Shown one piece after another: positions 55,800-64,000 of a DNA stretch of 64,000 nucleotides. The notes beneath the pieces were generated by a model. It had not been told where the DNA came from. It did no database searches and saw only the letters and a list, made by a program, of their open reading frames with translations. Source of the DNA: Chloroflexota bacterium. GTDB taxonomy: Bacteria; Chloroflexota; Anaerolineae; Anaerolineales; Anaerolineaceae. The stretch spans positions 1-64,000 of the forward strand of contig JAKQJC010000019.1 of the NCBI GenBank assembly GCA_029561345.1, read 5' to 3'. How positions within the stretch are numbered: position 1 is the stretch's first letter; every line of letters starts with the position of its first letter. Both the position numbers and the translations under genes were made by a program.

Positions 55800-56735
55800 A
55801 TGAAGGACCAAATGAGCCAACTGAATGAATTCAAACAGTTTTTGATGGACAGACAAAAATCTCCAACCACCATCATCGGATATGTTGGAGACATTGTCTC
55901 TTTTTCAAAATGGTTTGCACAGACCTATACATCTGATTTTTCCGTTGAAGATTTGGATACAGAGCTGGCTCGAATCTATAAAAAAGCGCTTTCTGATGGT
56001 GGAATCCATCCGCGGACCATCAACCGGCGGCTCGCCTCGTTACGGGCATTTGCTGCCTGGGCACAGCAGACAGATTATCTTCCACAGGGACCTAATCCAA
56101 TTTCAAATGTTCGACCTGCTCGCCAGGTGATGCTGGCACCAAAATGGATTGATCATAAAGAGCGTTCGCGCCTGTTAAGGACCGTTGATGCTGAAGTAAA
56201 AAGAGCTATGATTCTGTTTCCGCGATTGCGCTTCCAAATCATTCGTGACGCCGCAATTTTAAAAATGTTCCTTCATACGGGACTGCGAGTTGACGAACTG
56301 GCTAATTTACAGCTCACCGACATCAATATGGATGACCGGCGGGGGGTGTTGGTCGTAAGGAATGGAAAGGGAGCCAAACGGCGGGAAATCCCACTTAATC
56401 CAGATGCCCGCTCAGCGATCCAAACCTATCTCAAAATCCGCCCGGATGATGCCGGCCTGACCAACTTATTTGTGGATATGAAAGCTACAAAGATTGAGAA
56501 AAGGACAATTCAACGGGCTGTTGCCCGGTTTGCCAAATTGGCCGGGTTGCAGCATGTCTCCTGCCATACCCTGCGTCATACTTTTGCCAAGGACCTCATC
56601 GATCGTGGGGTGACTCTGGAGAAAGTCGCTGCTTTATTGGGGCATTCCAACCTCAATACCACCCGGATCTATACCACCCCTAGTTCACGCGATCTTGAGG
56701 CCGCGGTCAATTTATTAATTGACGATAAACCATAA
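55800..56735 (+). CDS. tyrosine recombinase (XerC/D-type integrase)
   Basis: 311 residues from ATG 55800, with AAAAGGAG 6-7 bp upstream; an earlier in-frame ATG at 55734 lies across the hairpin and is unlikely. N-terminal SAM-like core-binding domain (TTIIGYVGDIVSFSKWF), then the catalytic domain with Arg in TGLRVDEL, Lys in RNGKGAKRR, His-x-x-Arg in CHTLRHTF, His in LGHSNLNTT and nucleophile Tyr in RIYTT. All catalytic residues are intact. It is the likely integrase or dimer resolvase of the element. Confidence 0.93.
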   Translation: MKDQMSQLNEFKQFLMDRQKSPTTIIGYVGDIVSFSKWFAQTYTSDFSVEDLDTELARIYKKALSDGGIHPRTINRRLASLRAFAAWAQQTDYLPQGPNPISNVRPARQVMLAPKWIDHKERSRLLRTVDAEVKRAMILFPRLRFQIIRDAAILKMFLHTGLRVDELANLQLTDINMDDRRGVLVVRNGKGAKRREIPLNPDARSAIQTYLKIRPDDAGLTNLFVDMKATKIEKRTIQRAVARFAKLAGLQHVSCHTLRHTFAKDLIDRGVTLEKVAALLGHSNLNTTRIYTTPSSRDLEAAVNLLIDDKP

Positions 56736-56772
56736 ATCACAAACCAGGAAACCATTTACGGAGGAGATATAA

Positions 56773-57168
56773 ATGCCGCTGCTTTTCAGGGAATTAACTT
56801 CAAAAATTATCTCAGCTTATCTTGATACTTATGCCGAACTGAAGAACCGGCCTGGATATAACGAGCATAATTGCACCCGGTCCCTGTGCATCGAGTTGGG
56901 AAATCGCGGACTTCAATATCAGGAGCAGGTACCTTTCCGCAGAATGTACAAAGGCTGTCAGGTGGGGGGTGATTTTCTTGACCTCGTTATTGAAAACAAA
57001 GTTTTGGCTCAGGTCAAAAAAGTGCAGGTATTGAGAAAAGAGCACTACGACCAGGCCCGGACATATCTATTTGATTCGGGCCTGGCAGTCGGTTTCTTAT
57101 TCAACTTTGGAAGCATCGAACCTGAGTACTCCCGTCTTTACGAAAAAAGAAATGATGGTTCACAATGA
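56773..57168 (+). CDS. GxxExxY-like protein with degenerate PD-(D/E)XK site
   Basis: 131 residues aligned in pattern with the GxxExxY family: ELTSKIISAYLDTYAELK, then GYNEHNC where the family has GxxExxY, ELGNRGLQYQEQVPF, GDFLDLVIENKV and GLAVGFLFNFG. The catalytic E-x-K after the Asp strand reads QVK here, and the final Tyr of the name motif is Cys, so nuclease activity is doubtful. RBS GGAGGAG before ATG 56773; its stop overlaps the start of the next gene. Confidence 0.8.
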   Translation: MPLLFRELTSKIISAYLDTYAELKNRPGYNEHNCTRSLCIELGNRGLQYQEQVPFRRMYKGCQVGGDFLDLVIENKVLAQVKKVQVLRKEHYDQARTYLFDSGLAVGFLFNFGSIEPEYSRLYEKRNDGSQ

Positions 57169-57683
57169 TTTATAGAACCCAATCGCAGAAAATGCCGCTC
57201 AACACATATATTGACGAAATCATCTCAGGGGTGAGAAGCCGGCAGCTCCATCTGGCTGATCGGCTGGCCTCCTCCCCTCGGGATTCTTTTATATCTTTTG
57301 GAATGCACATAGCTGACCTATTTACTGAAATGGATAGTCATTATTCCAAACAGATTAACGATCTGCAATCCGCTTTGAGGATTTCAGAATACAAAGCTGC
57401 ACATTACAAAGAGCTTATGGAAAAAAAAGAGGGCAAGATTGTTGAGGTCATTCAAAATGATACCTCCATTAGTCAAATGGAAGAACTGAATGAACAAATT
57501 CTCCAGTTAAATATTAAGTTGGAAACATCCCATTTGGAAATTATGGAGCAGCAGAACCAGATGGACACATTGGTTTTTGAGAATGAATGTTTACAAAATC
57601 AGGTGGCTGAGCTCAATCGCATGGTTGCCAGCCAGCACCAACAATTAATGGGGCTGTTGGGCTCCGATTTTGACCGCCCATAA
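57165..57683 (+). CDS. coiled-coil protein of unknown function
   Basis: 172 residues. The N-terminal ~55 residues are helical (NTYIDEIISGVRSRQ, SFGMHIADLFTEM); residues ~60-165 are a long coiled coil rich in Glu, Gln and Asn ending MGLLGSDF. No family recognised. Translationally coupled (ATGA) to the preceding GxxExxY-like gene, so the two products may act together. Confidence 0.75.
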   Translation: MIYRTQSQKMPLNTYIDEIISGVRSRQLHLADRLASSPRDSFISFGMHIADLFTEMDSHYSKQINDLQSALRISEYKAAHYKELMEKKEGKIVEVIQNDTSISQMEELNEQILQLNIKLETSHLEIMEQQNQMDTLVFENECLQNQVAELNRMVASQHQQLMGLLGSDFDRP

Positions 57684-57773
57684 ATCGACCCCATTATTTA
57701 TTCCACATCAAATCCCTATATTTAATTAAGAGGGTATTGGATATACGGTCATAATTATTTACGGAGATGTGAT

Positions 57774-59252
57774 ATGCCGGAACTGACCTCTGATTCACTG
57801 AAAAATCTTGCGGAACTTCTTGATGCCCACACAACAGCCGGACCCTGGTTTTCTTTCCTGGAATTGCTGGAGCCAACGGGAGTCGCGGATATGCTGCAGA
57901 TGCAGGAAGCCCTAAACATATCCCGCGATAAAGTGCGCCGGTTGATGGACCAGATGAAAACCTGCACGGGTGACTATCCAGAACTGTTCACAATTCTGGA
58001 TTTTTCGACCAAACGGGCCGGCGTGCGTGGAAGAACGCCCAACATCATCCGCCTGGGCCCATCCGGAGCAGCTTTGCTTCGCCTGCGTGGTTATAAACAG
58101 ACCCACCATTGCCTGCTTGATCACGAGCTGGAAATTCAGCATGCCGTGTTGATGGTTGATATTCGCCTTGCGGCTTTGAAAGCTGGTTTTAAGGTGATCA
58201 CGGACAGGGAGATCTCATATGGGGACAAGGCGTGCATCCGCCCTGATAACCAGGTTCTTCAACCCAATGGCACAATCTGCCTTTTTGAAACTGAGCAAAT
58301 TGCCTTGCCCCAATATACCCGCCGGATCACCGAAAGCCTGAAAAATAAAATTGCTTTTTTCTCAAACTCGCAACGACCTGGTATTTCGCCAATCATACGA
58401 ATGGTCATTAATGTGACCAGAAGCAAAGACTGGGAGCGGACCATAAACATTTGGAAACAGGTTTGCCAGATTTTGTCGGCAGCGCAGCCCCTACCTTTCA
58501 AGCTGTTTGCCATTCCCCAGGAAGAGTTCACAGCCAAGCCTGATTGGACCGAGGAAACGGATCCCAGCCGCTGGACAGATCTATCCGCACCGCGCACCAT
58601 CAAGAAAGAAAATGCCTCTTCCTCAGGAATGAATGAGAAAACGCTCCAACCGCCAAAACTTCTTTTCAGGCAGACTCCTCAGGAAGACCATATTGTGCTG
58701 CAGGCGCTCTGGCAGCAGTTTATTGAAAATAATTCTGACCGGCCCGATTCACACCATACACCATCACCCGCCTTCTTTGAAACCATGTGCCTGATCCATT
58801 CGGCATCATTTTCTAACGACGGCAGTGGGTTTTCATCGGCAGCTCTTCCCCGGGCATCCATTTTTTTGTTGAATCAATATCTGAGAATGCATCCTGTTCT
58901 TAAGATATCCCTTCAAAAATCCATATCCCGCGGAGTGGCCACCATGCGCTGGAATACGGTCAATATTCTCCACCGCATGCAGGTGATCATTGAGCGGTTT
59001 CTATATTATCACGGCTGGTACAACGGACCAGCCATCCAGGCCCTGGCAGGTACCTATAACTATAATTCTGAAGAAGGCACTGGTTTTTGCATCACGGTGA
59101 AAATTCACAATCCCTGGATCATGGCATACCCCGATGGCTTCCGCCCAACAGACGAGGAAGTCCTGCAGGCCGAAAAAGCGTTGGCCTGGGTGCTGTGGGC
59201 TTTGTTTTCTTTCCCGGAAGACCTGGATTTGCCTTACAATGCCTTTTGGTAA
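57774..59252 (+). CDS. replication-relaxation-family protein
   Basis: 492 residues. N-terminal winged-helix segment (MQEALNISRDKVRRLMDQM, then RGRTPNIIRLGPSGAALL; about 42-100), then the relaxation-type core with HHCLLDHELEIQHAVLMVDI (quoted in part), DREISYGDKACIRPD and FETEQIALPQYTRRI, and a further ~250 residues I do not recognise. Proteins of this group occur on plasmids and integrative elements and are tied to replication or mobilisation, though the mechanism is unclear. GGAG before ATG 57774. The gene ends exactly where the broken ATPase begins, marking the right end of the element. Confidence 0.75.
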   Translation: MPELTSDSLKNLAELLDAHTTAGPWFSFLELLEPTGVADMLQMQEALNISRDKVRRLMDQMKTCTGDYPELFTILDFSTKRAGVRGRTPNIIRLGPSGAALLRLRGYKQTHHCLLDHELEIQHAVLMVDIRLAALKAGFKVITDREISYGDKACIRPDNQVLQPNGTICLFETEQIALPQYTRRITESLKNKIAFFSNSQRPGISPIIRMVINVTRSKDWERTINIWKQVCQILSAAQPLPFKLFAIPQEEFTAKPDWTEETDPSRWTDLSAPRTIKKENASSSGMNEKTLQPPKLLFRQTPQEDHIVLQALWQQFIENNSDRPDSHHTPSPAFFETMCLIHSASFSNDGSGFSSAALPRASIFLLNQYLRMHPVLKISLQKSISRGVATMRWNTVNILHRMQVIIERFLYYHGWYNGPAIQALAGTYNYNSEEGTGFCITVKIHNPWIMAYPDGFRPTDEEVLQAEKALAWVLWALFSFPEDLDLPYNAFW

Positions 59253-59589
59253 ACAGCACCAGGCGTTCCCGTTGGGCCAGCTCGCCAATCTGGCTCCACG
59301 CCTGTTCCCAGCTGGCAAAAGTGAAAGTTTCCGGCACAGGTAAATTGGGAAAGGCCTTCTTATAGATGGCCTGCGAAAACTGGCGCAGCAGGGAATCTCT
59401 TGAATCCTGTTCAGCCACAAAGAAAATGGGGTTGATTTTCCTGGTGTTGAGCCATTCGGTCAACAGCCTGGTCTTCCCCACCCTGCGCCGGCCGTATAGG
59501 ACCAGAAATTCGGCTTTGCCGCTGGCGTAAAGGTCATCCAGGAGTTTTAATTCTTCTGTTCTGCCTGCAAATGGGGAAAAATCTGACAT
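59251..59589 (-). pseudogene. 5' fragment of an archaeal-type AAA ATPase gene
   Basis: ATG 59589 (MSDFSPFAGRTEELKLLDDL) opens a normal ATPase N-terminus: Walker A LVLYGRRRVGKTRLLTEW, then NPIFFVAEQDSRDSLLRQFS, and stops making sense after QRERLVLF, just before the Walker B strand (IDEFPYL-type) is expected. From there the frame runs antisense through the 57774-59252 gene. About 113 codons of a protein that is normally 400+ residues remain. No 3' part was found left of the element. Confidence 0.8.
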
Positions 59590-60006
59590 GGTCTCTCTAA
59601 CCATTGTAATTTGTATTATTATAACCAGGATTATGTTTTCGTTATAAGCGCAAGGTGATGAGGATTATGATATTGAGTTTCAAAAATAGCCAGATTGATG
59701 GGTCCCAGACATATTAAGACGAAAACAATGAATTACATAAACGAACCCAGCATACATTCTTCCTCAGTTCTTGTATAAAATTATACCAACCTGGCTGACC
59801 AGCCGTGAATTTGTTGCAATGGGGATGAAAAAATTGTTTTTTGTCTATGCGCAGTTTTGATCTAAAAACAAATATCGCGAAAATGACCTCCAATTTACTT
59901 TTCCTCCGAAAAAATTAGCGCCCATGACAAAATTTTCCAAGAAAAGGACTGCATATCATCTCCTTCTCTCGGGATTCTCATTTTCTTTGATTATTTTTTT
60001 TAGAGT
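59590..60006. other. non-coding region
   Basis: AT-rich; no gene recognised. It contains the upstream region of the broken ATPase gene (ATTATT/TAATAA runs near 59605-59630). A 65-codon plus-strand frame at 59924-60121 runs into the lipoprotein gene and is not supported. Confidence 0.5.
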
Positions 60007-61098
60007 TTATTCATCGGCAGATGAAACACAACGGAAACCGTATATATTCGCATATTCTGACGGATCCACATGTAAAGAATCACCCCATAAATTCCATCCG
60101 CCACCTCGCAAGATTTTATAGATTCCTGTAGCTGCTCCGGCCGGGTTATTGACCGTTACCCCGTTGGGATAGAAATAACGGATTTCAGAGGTATCAAGCC
60201 AGTCATTCACCCATTCCCACACATTGCCAATCATGTCCAGGGCTCCATATGGACTGGCGCCGTCTGGATAACTTCCTGCTTCTGTTGCTTCACCTACGCA
60301 GTAAATATGACTCCCTTTATCAATATTAGCCAGGCTGCAATTGGCGGCATCATTGCCCCAGGGGTATTTCCGGCCATCCGTTCCCCTGGCAGCTTTTTCC
60401 CATTCTGCTTCGGTGGGCAGGTGCTTGCCCGCCCAGGCGCAGTAAGCCGCAGCGTCATTCCAGCTCACCTGGGTCACCGGCCAATGATCTTTACCCTGCA
60501 AATCGCTGGTTGGCCCCTGCGGGTGCTCCCAATTAGCGCCATAGACATCTTTGTAGATGCCATCCATAATCCGGCCCTTGCCATCTTTTTCAGCATCCGT
60601 CCAGTAGTGGGTCTCGCTGACAAATTGAGTGAACATGGTATTGGTGATTTCGGTTTTATCAATCCAATAGGCATCCAGGTACACAGAATGGGGAGGGAGT
60701 GAATAGAATTCAGCATGTTTCATTATAAATTCCCCAGCCGGGACGAAAACCTGCTCCATGCCGTCCTTCTCCCAAATACGTGACACGATGTTTTCTGGAG
60801 GCGGACTGAGAGCCGGGGTAGTCGTGGGAGAAGGCGAAGGTGTGATCGTCGGGGCCACCGTTGGCTCCGAGGTAAGTGTTGCTGTTGGGTCTGCCGTCAG
60901 GATGATGGCAGGCGTCGCCGTCACCGCGGCCGTTAGGACTGGCGTTTCTTTCGCGCTGAGTCCGCAGGCAGCAAGCAGGGTCGCCAGCAGGAGGATAATC
61001 AGCGCCAGCACAACTGTCCGCCCGGGTAATATGCCATTGTTATGGAATTGCATCATTTTTCGCCGTTGTCTTTCCGCTATCCTGTCCTGAAGCATCAT
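60007..61098 (-). CDS. FGE/SUMF1-domain lipoprotein
   Basis: 363 residues: signal peptide with lipobox LLAAC (Cys about residue 45 from ATG 61098; a start at 61056 would give a more usual length of signal), a Thr/Pro/Ser linker (about 50-105), then an FGE-like domain: VFVPAGEFIM, YWIDKTEITNTMF, VTQVSWNDAAAYC, LPTEAEWEKAARG, KYPWGN, GNVWEWVNDW, LRGGGWN and GFRCVS at the end. Surface-anchored. The domain can be enzymatic or a C-type-lectin-like binder; which is not decided by sequence. Confidence 0.88.
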   Translation of the reverse strand: MMLQDRIAERQRRKMMQFHNNGILPGRTVVLALIILLLATLLAACGLSAKETPVLTAAVTATPAIILTADPTATLTSEPTVAPTITPSPSPTTTPALSPPPENIVSRIWEKDGMEQVFVPAGEFIMKHAEFYSLPPHSVYLDAYWIDKTEITNTMFTQFVSETHYWTDAEKDGKGRIMDGIYKDVYGANWEHPQGPTSDLQGKDHWPVTQVSWNDAAAYCAWAGKHLPTEAEWEKAARGTDGRKYPWGNDAANCSLANIDKGSHIYCVGEATEAGSYPDGASPYGALDMIGNVWEWVNDWLDTSEIRYFYPNGVTVNNPAGAATGIYKILRGGGWNLWGDSLHVDPSEYANIYGFRCVSSADE

Positions 61099-61134
61099 TC
61101 TGTTAGTGCATCAAAAATGCTTCCGTTCCCTGCC

Positions 61135-62256
61135 TTAATGGATGATTTTTCCATTCACCACCTTAATCCAGGCCAATAATGTAATGTAATCCCTGATAGG
61201 CAGGGTGCGAATTCCTCCTGTTGTGGTATCTATCAGGGTAATTATTCCATGATCATTATAAACAAGCTGTGTTTTATCCTTGGAAAGTAACAAATCAAAA
61301 ACGGGATCACTGCTATTTTCAATTTTCTGCGTGATAGTTTTGAATGCCTTATCCAAAAAATGTTCTTCTTTCATGGTGCCATCTTCAGATATGGCATACA
61401 AATCATATAAATGATCCTGATCCTGATCCGCCCCCCAAACGACCAGATAAGGTGTATCAGGCAGCCAAAAATAACTCATAAGGGTGGTTAAGGGGCCAAC
61501 AGATACCTTCTGGCAGCCTTCGGAAGAATGGATGCATTCAGATGGGGCAATGTGAAGACCAGCATATTTCTCAATCTGGCTTCCAGGTAGAAAATCGGTC
61601 ATCCAAAAGTAGCTCAGCCATTTGCCATCCGGTGAAAATGAAGGGTATATACAATCACCCCCTTGCAATTCACAATTGGTCAATACCATTTTCTGCTTTC
61701 CATCTTTCGAAAAGCTGAATATTTCTCTGGAGCCCCGAAATTGACCATAATTACAAGCTATAACGAAGGTTTGATCATCCAGAAATATATCGGGGTAATC
61801 AGAACAATCTTCAACTAAGTCAAATTCCACAGTCTCTATATTCATATTTTCCAAATTTTGGATTTTCAAAGGATTGTCAGAAACAAATACCCACTTATTA
61901 TTATCCAAAGAAATTTTCTCGAATTTGTCTTTAATGAAACTTAAATCCATTCGATAATTCCCATCAATGGAAATTAAACTGAGTATTCCTGTATTTTCAT
62001 GAACGTATAAAATGTATTCTCCATCTGGGACGTTACTCAATCCAGCTGGAACTGAGGTTGGTGTTCTTGTTATCTCCAGCGATGCGGGCGTTATAGTTAC
62101 ATACACAGCAGTATGTAATGGTGCTTCGAAAGATGGTGTTAAAGATGGTGTTAATGAGCTAATGGGCGTCATCAAACGGGAATTATTCATTTCGCATGAT
62201 GAAACCATTGCAATAAATAAAATCAAGATAGTTAAGGAAAGGATAATTTTCTTCAT
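61135..62256 (-). CDS. lipoprotein with WD40/TolB-like repeats
   Basis: 373 residues, lipobox AMVSSC (Cys ~21), Ser/Thr/Pro linker, then a repeat-containing beta-rich domain with PD40-like units (YPSFSPDGKWLSYFW, YDLYAISEDG). Codon use is strongly AT-rich compared with the metabolic genes of the window. Starts 15 bp after the stop of the Rhs-like gene, so cotranscribed; that is the position of an immunity gene, but an external lipoprotein would be an unusual immunity protein. Family assignment tentative. Confidence 0.7.
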   Translation of the reverse strand: MKKIILSLTILILFIAMVSSCEMNNSRLMTPISSLTPSLTPSFEAPLHTAVYVTITPASLEITRTPTSVPAGLSNVPDGEYILYVHENTGILSLISIDGNYRMDLSFIKDKFEKISLDNNKWVFVSDNPLKIQNLENMNIETVEFDLVEDCSDYPDIFLDDQTFVIACNYGQFRGSREIFSFSKDGKQKMVLTNCELQGGDCIYPSFSPDGKWLSYFWMTDFLPGSQIEKYAGLHIAPSECIHSSEGCQKVSVGPLTTLMSYFWLPDTPYLVVWGADQDQDHLYDLYAISEDGTMKEEHFLDKAFKTITQKIENSSDPVFDLLLSKDKTQLVYNDHGIITLIDTTTGGIRTLPIRDYITLLAWIKVVNGKIIH

Positions 62257-62271
62257 AATGAAACCTAAACA

Positions 62272-64000
62272 CTATGGAAACAAATTTGAATTTGGAAAAT
62301 CGTTTGAGGAAGTAAAAGAAAGCACAAGCATGGATGCATAGTAAGTATAGATTGGCGTGATGTTTTCTTTTTTTTGTTTTAATGTGATATCATCATCCAT
62401 AGGCATATTTCTTACCGCATAAACAAAATCAGGCCACCAATAATATTCGGTTTGACTATCAAAAGGATTATATATCCTTATCCAATTCCATGGGGACACC
62501 CCTTCATTATAACCACTATCCCATTGATAGGTCATTCCTGTTATTATGACCCAATGAGGAATTTTTGCTGTTCCATCCTTTTTTATTTCTGAACCATCGA
62601 TTTTTCCGGAATTATTGATGGGCACAAGAATCATTATTAACTGTTGCTTGTCCAAATATTTTTTAAACTTTGCCGCAGAAACAACAATTTGCTTGGAGGT
62701 AACATAACCACCATTGTCCAATTTGTATGATATTTTTTTCCCATATTGGTAAAGCAAATTTTTCGGGATACCAGTATCAATAAACTCAGCCCAACCATGT
62801 CTACTTGTTCCTGCAACCCCATCGTTGGGGTGGATTTCTATTACATAATCCGTAGTAATATTGGGGTAAATTAGAGCAAGGATAGCCGACATTGCCACCT
62901 GCCCACAATGTCTTGCATCTTCGGGATTGCCATTTATTCTTCTAAATGTATAGTCTCTAATGTAATATTGAGCCTCTTTTGTGTTATCTAAACTCTTGCC
63001 ATTATCATCATATATAGGTGCTCCATACCGGGTTATTAAATCCGCATATTTATTAGTCCTCCAAATAATATTACGGGGTGGAATTTTGTGATTATATTTT
63101 TCTGTGTTTGGTGGTAAATAGCTACTACTGTGAGGCCAAACACACCATTCGTCATTTTCTGCACAAAAACTTCCGACTGCCCTTTCTCCATCTCTGTCTA
63201 CATATGTGGTGGGATTTGCATACCCATACAGCCACAGATTATACGACATTGGCTGGGAAGACTCCCCTTCCCATGCATCCTGCGTCAAAAATCGTCCACT
63301 CTGAGGCGTATAATACCTGGCCCGCAGGTTGATCAATCCTGACTCATCTGCCCATTCGCCAGCATAACCATAAGCGGATACTTTATCTCCGGCCAATTCA
63401 GTTCCATTGCCAAATGGATCATAGCTGCGGCTTGTCAGAATATAGCCGTCCTTATCTGTGACCTGGCGAACGCTGTTGAGGTGGTCGCTCAAGAAGTACG
63501 TCGCCCCATCAGGGCCAAGTTGGGCAATTCGGCCAATACCATATAGATATGCCTGATCACCGGCTGCCAAAACCTGGGATAGACCAGATGAGGAATCCAG
63601 AACATATATCTCCGTAGAACCATCCACTGTTTGCTGCAAGCGGTTGCCAAGCCCATCATAAGCAAAGGTGTAGACGTGCGTACCCTGGGTCAGCCTGATT
63701 AAACGGTCAGCCTGGCTGTATTCATATACATTTTTCTCATCCCGCAGCAAATTGCCGTTGGCGTCCCACGAATACGCCATGCCATTAACACTGCTCAGGC
63801 GATTGGCAGCATCATAGGCATAATCTGTAGTCTCGCTTATACCTTTCACAGTTGATGTGTAGCTGAGTCTGTTGCCGACCGCGTCATAAGTGTATTGGTA
63901 CGAAATGCCATTGCTGTAGGTGGCAGCGACCAGGCGGTTCAGCGCATCATAACCATAGGAAATGGTCACGCTGCTTTCCGTTGTCCCCCCCGGCAGGGTC
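62272..64000 (-). CDS. Rhs-repeat protein, 3' part, with peptidase-like C-terminal tip
   Basis: The frame is open to the right edge, so the start lies outside the window; 575 codons are visible. The first ~190 visible residues are YD/Rhs repeats (YGYDALNRLVAATY, YDGLGNRLQQ), then the Rhs core end (YDPFGNGTELAG, YGYAGEW, INLRARYYTPQSGRFLTQD) and YANPTTYVDRDGE. After this boundary the ~310-residue variable tip has ARHCGQVAMSAIL, a later PHWVIITGM and RIYNPFD, in the order Cys-His-Asn/Asp of papain/C39-like peptidases. Typical polymorphic toxin or surface-exchange design. The tip is far more AT-rich than the repeat part. Confidence 0.85.
   Translation of the reverse strand, partial: TLPGGTTESSVTISYGYDALNRLVAATYSNGISYQYTYDAVGNRLSYTSTVKGISETTDYAYDAANRLSSVNGMAYSWDANGNLLRDEKNVYEYSQADRLIRLTQGTHVYTFAYDGLGNRLQQTVDGSTEIYVLDSSSGLSQVLAAGDQAYLYGIGRIAQLGPDGATYFLSDHLNSVRQVTDKDGYILTSRSYDPFGNGTELAGDKVSAYGYAGEWADESGLINLRARYYTPQSGRFLTQDAWEGESSQPMSYNLWLYGYANPTTYVDRDGERAVGSFCAENDEWCVWPHSSSYLPPNTEKYNHKIPPRNIIWRTNKYADLITRYGAPIYDDNGKSLDNTKEAQYYIRDYTFRRINGNPEDARHCGQVAMSAILALIYPNITTDYVIEIHPNDGVAGTSRHGWAEFIDTGIPKNLLYQYGKKISYKLDNGGYVTSKQIVVSAAKFKKYLDKQQLIMILVPINNSGKIDGSEIKKDGTAKIPHWVIITGMTYQWDSGYNEGVSPWNWIRIYNPFDSQTEYYWWPDFVYAVRNMPMDDDITLKQKKENITPIYTYYASMLVLSFTSSNDFPNSNLFP

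Larger units (their letters stand above)
52632..59250. mobile_element. putative integrated plasmid-like element
   Basis: A ~6.6-kb, visibly AT-richer block carrying a replication-initiator-like gene with internal 21-bp repeats, an actin-type partition pair, a tyrosine recombinase, a degenerate nuclease-like protein, a coiled-coil protein and a replication-relaxation-type protein, all on the plus strand. Left limit taken at the tRNA-Gly-like fragment; right limit at the break in a leftward ATPase gene. I could not find matching direct repeats at the two ends, so exact limits are uncertain. Confidence 0.6.

Noticed and set aside
59924-60121. 65-codon plus-strand frame with a hydrophobic N-terminus
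   Set aside because: Its second half is antisense to the conserved end of the FGE-like lipoprotein and no RBS is present.
1-64000. CRISPR arrays, rRNA genes and insertion sequences
   Set aside because: No regularly spaced direct repeats of CRISPR type, no rRNA-like segments and no transposase reading frames were seen.

Overview
The window looks like chromosomal DNA of a Gram-positive-like or monoderm anaerobe, most likely a member of Chloroflexota (Anaerolineae-type). This is inference from gene content: Cys-anchored lipoproteins with long Pro/Thr/Ala linkers, formylglycine-generating-enzyme (FGE)-like surface proteins, MoxR/DUF58/DUF4129 and SARP/AAA regulators, and a complete anaerobic ornithine-fermentation operon. 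No rRNA or phylogenetic marker is present to prove it. Most of the window is moderately GC-rich with tightly packed operons. The stretches at about 52.6-59.3 kb and 61-63.3 kb are visibly more AT-rich and look acquired.

Layout. (1) 0-9.7 kb: an FGE-like protein; a small operon ending in a membrane hybrid histidine kinase that overlaps, tail to tail, a response-regulator-like gene; then a complete sugar ABC importer (binding lipoprotein plus two permeases, no ATPase). (2) 9.7-17.5 kb: a secreted protein with seven propeller-like repeats, then MoxR-DUF58-DUF4129 membrane protein-nitroreductase-PRPP synthetase-DegV reading rightward. (3) 17.6-24.7 kb: a heterodimeric ABC exporter, a DEAD-box helicase with a structured leader, and mannose-6-phosphate isomerase coupled to a double-MerR regulator. 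(4) 24.9-34.3 kb: a paralogue of the sugar-binding lipoprotein translationally coupled to a 1426-residue hybrid kinase, followed by a REC-REC-GGDEF diguanylate cyclase and a GH36 alpha-galactosidase. This looks like a sugar-sensing phosphorelay ending in c-di-GMP. (5) 34.4-43.5 kb, leftward: ord-ortA-ortB-oraS-oraE-glmL-like-orr-alr. It covers L-ornithine to D-ornithine, 2,4-diaminopentanoate, 2-amino-4-oxopentanoate, then acetyl-CoA plus D-alanine. Alanine racemase disposes of the D-alanine, and the GlmL-like ATPase probably reactivates the B12 mutase. (6) 43.9-52.3 kb: UvrA2, an M28 peptidase, a SARP/BTAD-AAA-TPR regulator with a small partner, and a membrane methyltransferase.

(7) 52.6-59.25 kb is the most unusual part. 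It appears to be an integrated plasmid-like element carrying a two-winged-helix replication protein with a DnaA-N-like C-terminus and six exact-period 21-bp repeats inside the gene, an actin-like ParM with a small basic partner, a tyrosine recombinase, a degenerate GxxExxY protein, a coiled-coil protein and a replication-relaxation-type protein. Its left end abuts a tRNA-Gly 3'-end-like sequence plus terminator; its right end coincides with a broken ATPase gene. (8) 60.0-64.0 kb, leftward: an Rhs-repeat protein (5' end beyond the window) with a probable papain/C39-like peptidase tip, a beta-propeller-like lipoprotein 15 bp downstream, and a second FGE-like lipoprotein.
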